60,717 nt of DNA from Acinetobacter lwoffii (GTDB lineage Bacteria > Pseudomonadota > Gammaproteobacteria > Pseudomonadales > Moraxellaceae): positions 1-60,717 of the forward strand of contig NZ_DCLL01000039.1 of assembly GCF_002321025.1 (NCBI RefSeq). The letters are read 5' to 3'. The translations under genes and the position numbers were made by a program. This document shows, in pieces, positions 60,036 to 60,717 of this stretch (position 1 is the stretch's first letter; each line of letters starts with the position of its first letter). The notes below the pieces were generated by a model that was given only the letters and a program-made list of their open reading frames with translations, was not told the origin of the DNA and did no database searches.

Positions 60036-60069
60036 AGATTTGTCAGCGGCATCCGGGAGAATACTAATA

Positions 60070-60717
60070 ATGGGATATCAAAAAATCGTAGTACCTGTGG
60101 ATGGTACCAAAATTACCGTTAATGCAGACCTGTCACTCAACGTACCAAATAATCCAATTATCCCATTTATCGAAGGGGATGGAATCGGTGCAGATATTAC
60201 ACCAACAATGCGAACTGTGGTAGATGCTGCTGTGCAAAAAGCATACGCCGGGAAGCGTTCCATCGAATGGATGGAAGTCTACTGCGGTGAAAAAGCTGAC
60301 AAAATTTACGGCACCTATATGCCTGAAGAAACTCTCGAAGCACTGCGCGATTATGTGATATCGATTAAAGGTCCACTGACCACGCCAGTCGGTGGTGGTA
60401 TTCGTTCCTTGAATGTGGCTTTACGTCAGGAACTGGATTTATATGTCTGTGTACGTCCGGTGCGCTGGTTTGAAGGGGTACCTTCGCCAGTACATAATCC
60501 GGAACTGACCGACATGGTGATTTTCCGTGAGAATTCAGAAGATATTTATGCCGGTATTGAATGGAAAGCAGATTCTCCGGAAGCGAAAAAAGTTATCAAG
60601 TTTCTGAAAGAAGAAATGGGTGTAACCAACATCCGCTTTGAAGACAATTGTGGAATCGGAATCAAACCTGTCTCCAAAGAAGGTAGCCAGCGTCTGGTGA
60701 ACCGTACCGGGTTTGTC
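60070..60717 (+). CDS. icd: NADP-dependent isocitrate dehydrogenase, 5' part
   Basis: This TCA-cycle enzyme oxidises isocitrate to 2-oxoglutarate. The first 216 residues are present; the gene runs off the window. Visible are the family start MGYQKIVVPVDGTKITV, IIPFIEGDGIGADITP, YISIKGPLTTPVGGGIRSLNVALRQ-like substrate-site residues, and IFRENSEDIYAGIEW with the phosphorylatable Ser region upstream. ATG 60070 follows GGGAGA. The sequence resembles the dimeric E. coli-type enzyme (isoform I), not the monomeric one. Confidence 0.93.
   Translation, partial: MGYQKIVVPVDGTKITVNADLSLNVPNNPIIPFIEGDGIGADITPTMRTVVDAAVQKAYAGKRSIEWMEVYCGEKADKIYGTYMPEETLEALRDYVISIKGPLTTPVGGGIRSLNVALRQELDLYVCVRPVRWFEGVPSPVHNPELTDMVIFRENSEDIYAGIEWKADSPEAKKVIKFLKEEMGVTNIRFEDNCGIGIKPVSKEGSQRLVNRTGFV

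Noticed and set aside
1..60717. tRNA, rRNA, CRISPR arrays or prophage
   Set aside because: I found no cloverleaf, ribosomal RNA segment, regularly spaced repeat array or phage gene cluster by reading the sequence. A tool-based scan was not possible.

Overview
The window is a chromosomal segment from a gammaproteobacterium, most probably an Acinetobacter (Moraxellaceae). The evidence is AT-rich intergenic DNA, the pheA-hisC-tyrA/aroA order with TyrA fused to AroA, a free-standing gspE-like ATPase, the hisZ-purA pair, and many proteins of recognisable Acinetobacter type. I recognise about 61 protein genes, nearly all intact. I saw no rRNA, tRNA, CRISPR array or prophage. The only mobile element is an IS1595-family insertion sequence whose left end coincides with base 1.

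Layout. 1-732: the insertion sequence. 1007-2572: ahpF. 2820-4468: a U32-family tRNA hydroxylase (trhP) coupled to a small ferredoxin. 4619-5739: a MerR-type metal regulator divergent from a CDF transporter, with a 19-bp-spacer MerR promoter between them. 5909-6361: two tandem paralogous small lipoproteins. 6426-11249: fpr, trmO, an MgtC/DUF4010 membrane protein and a solitary GspE-type ATPase. 11343-13836: a YgiW-like OB-fold protein and a QseBC-like two-component system. 13924-14160: hemP under a clear Fur box. 14233-20634: a Nudix/ThiE-like fusion, mrcB (PBP1b) with a downstream TPR lipoprotein, nadK, yeaC and ybiB. 21042-24288: dctA, an acyl-CoA dehydrogenase and a DJ-1/PfpI protein.

24777-29294 is an aromatic amino acid operon: pheA, hisC and the tyrA-aroA fusion. 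29394-31857 holds a hypothetical/GNAT pair, an alpha/beta hydrolase and yaaA. 31858-33066 is a 1.2-kb AT-rich region nearly free of genes. It holds a candidate small RNA (extended -10 promoter, hairpin, intrinsic terminator) and, just before a purine permease gene, a second structured element. The permease is followed by adenine deaminase, so this block looks like purine uptake and salvage. 35513-37062 holds two paralogous cysteine-containing lipoproteins flanking cytochrome b561.

37122-42333: rnhB, csrA, lysC, alaS. 42737-45942: a GAPDH/Epd-type dehydrogenase, a membrane coiled-coil protein, azlCD and a divergent Lrp-type regulator. 46149-48705: hisZ-purA, preceded by an intrinsic terminator. 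48854-55566: a small membrane protein, an M48 lipoprotein protease, an SlyD-like isomerase, ndh, a PBP5-type carboxypeptidase and an M61 peptidase. 55950-59078: periplasmic hydroxyisourate hydrolase and an HbpS-like protein, divergent from a two-component system resembling HprRS/CusRS, with an HprR-type palindrome in the shared promoter region. 59087-60717: rluE and the 5' part of icd, which runs off the window.

Most of the window is conserved housekeeping chromosome. The parts most worth a second look are the two RNA candidates at 32.8-33.0 kb, the divergent hiuH/hbpS-hprRS control region, the two lipoprotein pairs, and several hairpins or terminators in gene leaders.
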